A stretch of DNA of 12,132 bases, from positions 1-12,132 of the forward strand of contig CAITNA010000057.1 in the NCBI GenBank assembly GCA_903893675.1. Reading direction: 5' to 3'. A program made the position numbers and the translations under genes. Below are positions 11,870 through 12,132 of the stretch, piece after piece; position 1 is the first letter of the stretch, and the number at the start of each line of letters is the position of its first letter. The notes beneath the pieces are model-generated. The model worked only from the letters and a program-made list of their open reading frames with translations, made no database searches and had not been told where the DNA came from. The stretch is from an uncultured Micrococcales bacterium. GTDB taxonomy: Bacteria > Actinomycetota > Actinomycetes > Actinomycetales > Microbacteriaceae.

Positions 11870-12132
11870 TTGGAAATCAAGGCGAAGTTCGAACGTCAAG
11901 CCGATGGCTGGCGTGTCGAGGTGCCGCAGCTTGGCAACCTGGTCACCACCGCAAAGCGCCTAGACAAGGCCACCGAGCAGATCAAAGACTTGGCAGAGGC
12001 CGCCACCGGCGAAGAGCGCTGCGACATCATCGTGAAGGTCGAGGCAGTTATGCCAGGCATCATCTGCGACCTGGAGTCGGCTCAAGAGAAGTCGCGCGAG
12101 GCAGCTCGCCTGCAAGAAGAGGCATCAAACGA
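11870..12132 (+). CDS. HicB-like protein, partial at the window end
   Basis: The open frame runs from a TTG at 11870 to the window edge: 87 codons seen, no stop. GGAGG (11860-11864) lies five bases upstream, a strong Shine-Dalgarno that decides this start. The protein begins EIKAKFERQADGWRVEVPQL and continues with VTTAKRLDKATEQIKDLAEA. This is the HicB-like pattern: a strand, D-G-W with V-x-V-P, then a basic helix carrying a conserved L-x-x-A. The tail is Glu/Arg-rich and probably a coiled helix (from about residue 68). HicB proteins are antitoxins of HicA RNases, but many actinobacterial HicB-like proteins stand alone. No HicA frame is seen on the upstream side; one could lie beyond the edge. 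Function is therefore open. Confidence 0.7.
   Translation, partial: MEIKAKFERQADGWRVEVPQLGNLVTTAKRLDKATEQIKDLAEAATGEERCDIIVKVEAVMPGIICDLESAQEKSREAARLQEEASN

Noticed and set aside
1..12132. CRISPR array, tRNA, rRNA, insertion sequence or prophage
   Set aside because: No regularly spaced repeat array, cloverleaf, transposase motif or terminal inverted repeat was recognised on either strand.

Overview
The window looks like chromosomal DNA of an actinomycete, plausibly a small-genome Microbacteriaceae-type bacterium. The visible signs are moderately high G+C, tight or overlapping genes, GTG and TTG starts, actinobacterial families (a PH-like membrane protein, a fused two-domain ECF ATPase, a HicB-like protein) and Sec signal peptides of monoderm style. 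The taxon is inferred from gene style, not from a marker gene. No rRNA, tRNA, CRISPR, insertion sequence or phage gene is visible.

Left part (1-5420). A small membrane PH-like protein on + (20-529) meets, tail to tail, a peptide-type ABC importer cluster on -. In transcription order the cluster is a family-5 substrate-binding protein (5212-3353), a strong intrinsic terminator (about 3295-3324), an unusually long OppB/DppB-type permease (3211-1619) and an OppC/DppC-type permease (1614-526). No ATPase gene accompanies them. The binding protein has a Sec signal but no lipobox and no cysteine. The upstream region (5213-5420) holds three helically phased TTACA repeats.

Middle (5421-6554). A DCC-family thiol-disulfide oxidoreductase-like protein and a CPBP-family membrane protease homologue form a short + strand pair.

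Right part (6612-11338), the most interesting region. A compact cobalamin riboswitch precedes five tightly packed + genes: a secreted alpha/alpha-toroid (prenyltransferase/squalene-cyclase-like repeat) protein, a membrane-anchored six-cysteine protein resembling the DUF4430/transcobalamin C-terminal domain, EcfT, a fused EcfA-EcfA' ATPase and an ECF S component. I read this as a B12 uptake system. The two extracytoplasmic proteins look like the alpha and beta halves of mammalian transcobalamin/intrinsic factor, split into adjacent genes, and would hand cobalamin to a dedicated ECF transporter. The riboswitch and ECF parts are well supported; the split-transcobalamin reading is inference from motifs and context.

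Right end. A DoxX-like membrane protein on - (11754-11335) overlaps the S-component gene by four bases, tail to tail. It is separated by a repeat-rich, operator-like intergenic region from a divergently transcribed HicB-like gene that starts at a TTG (11870) and runs off the window.
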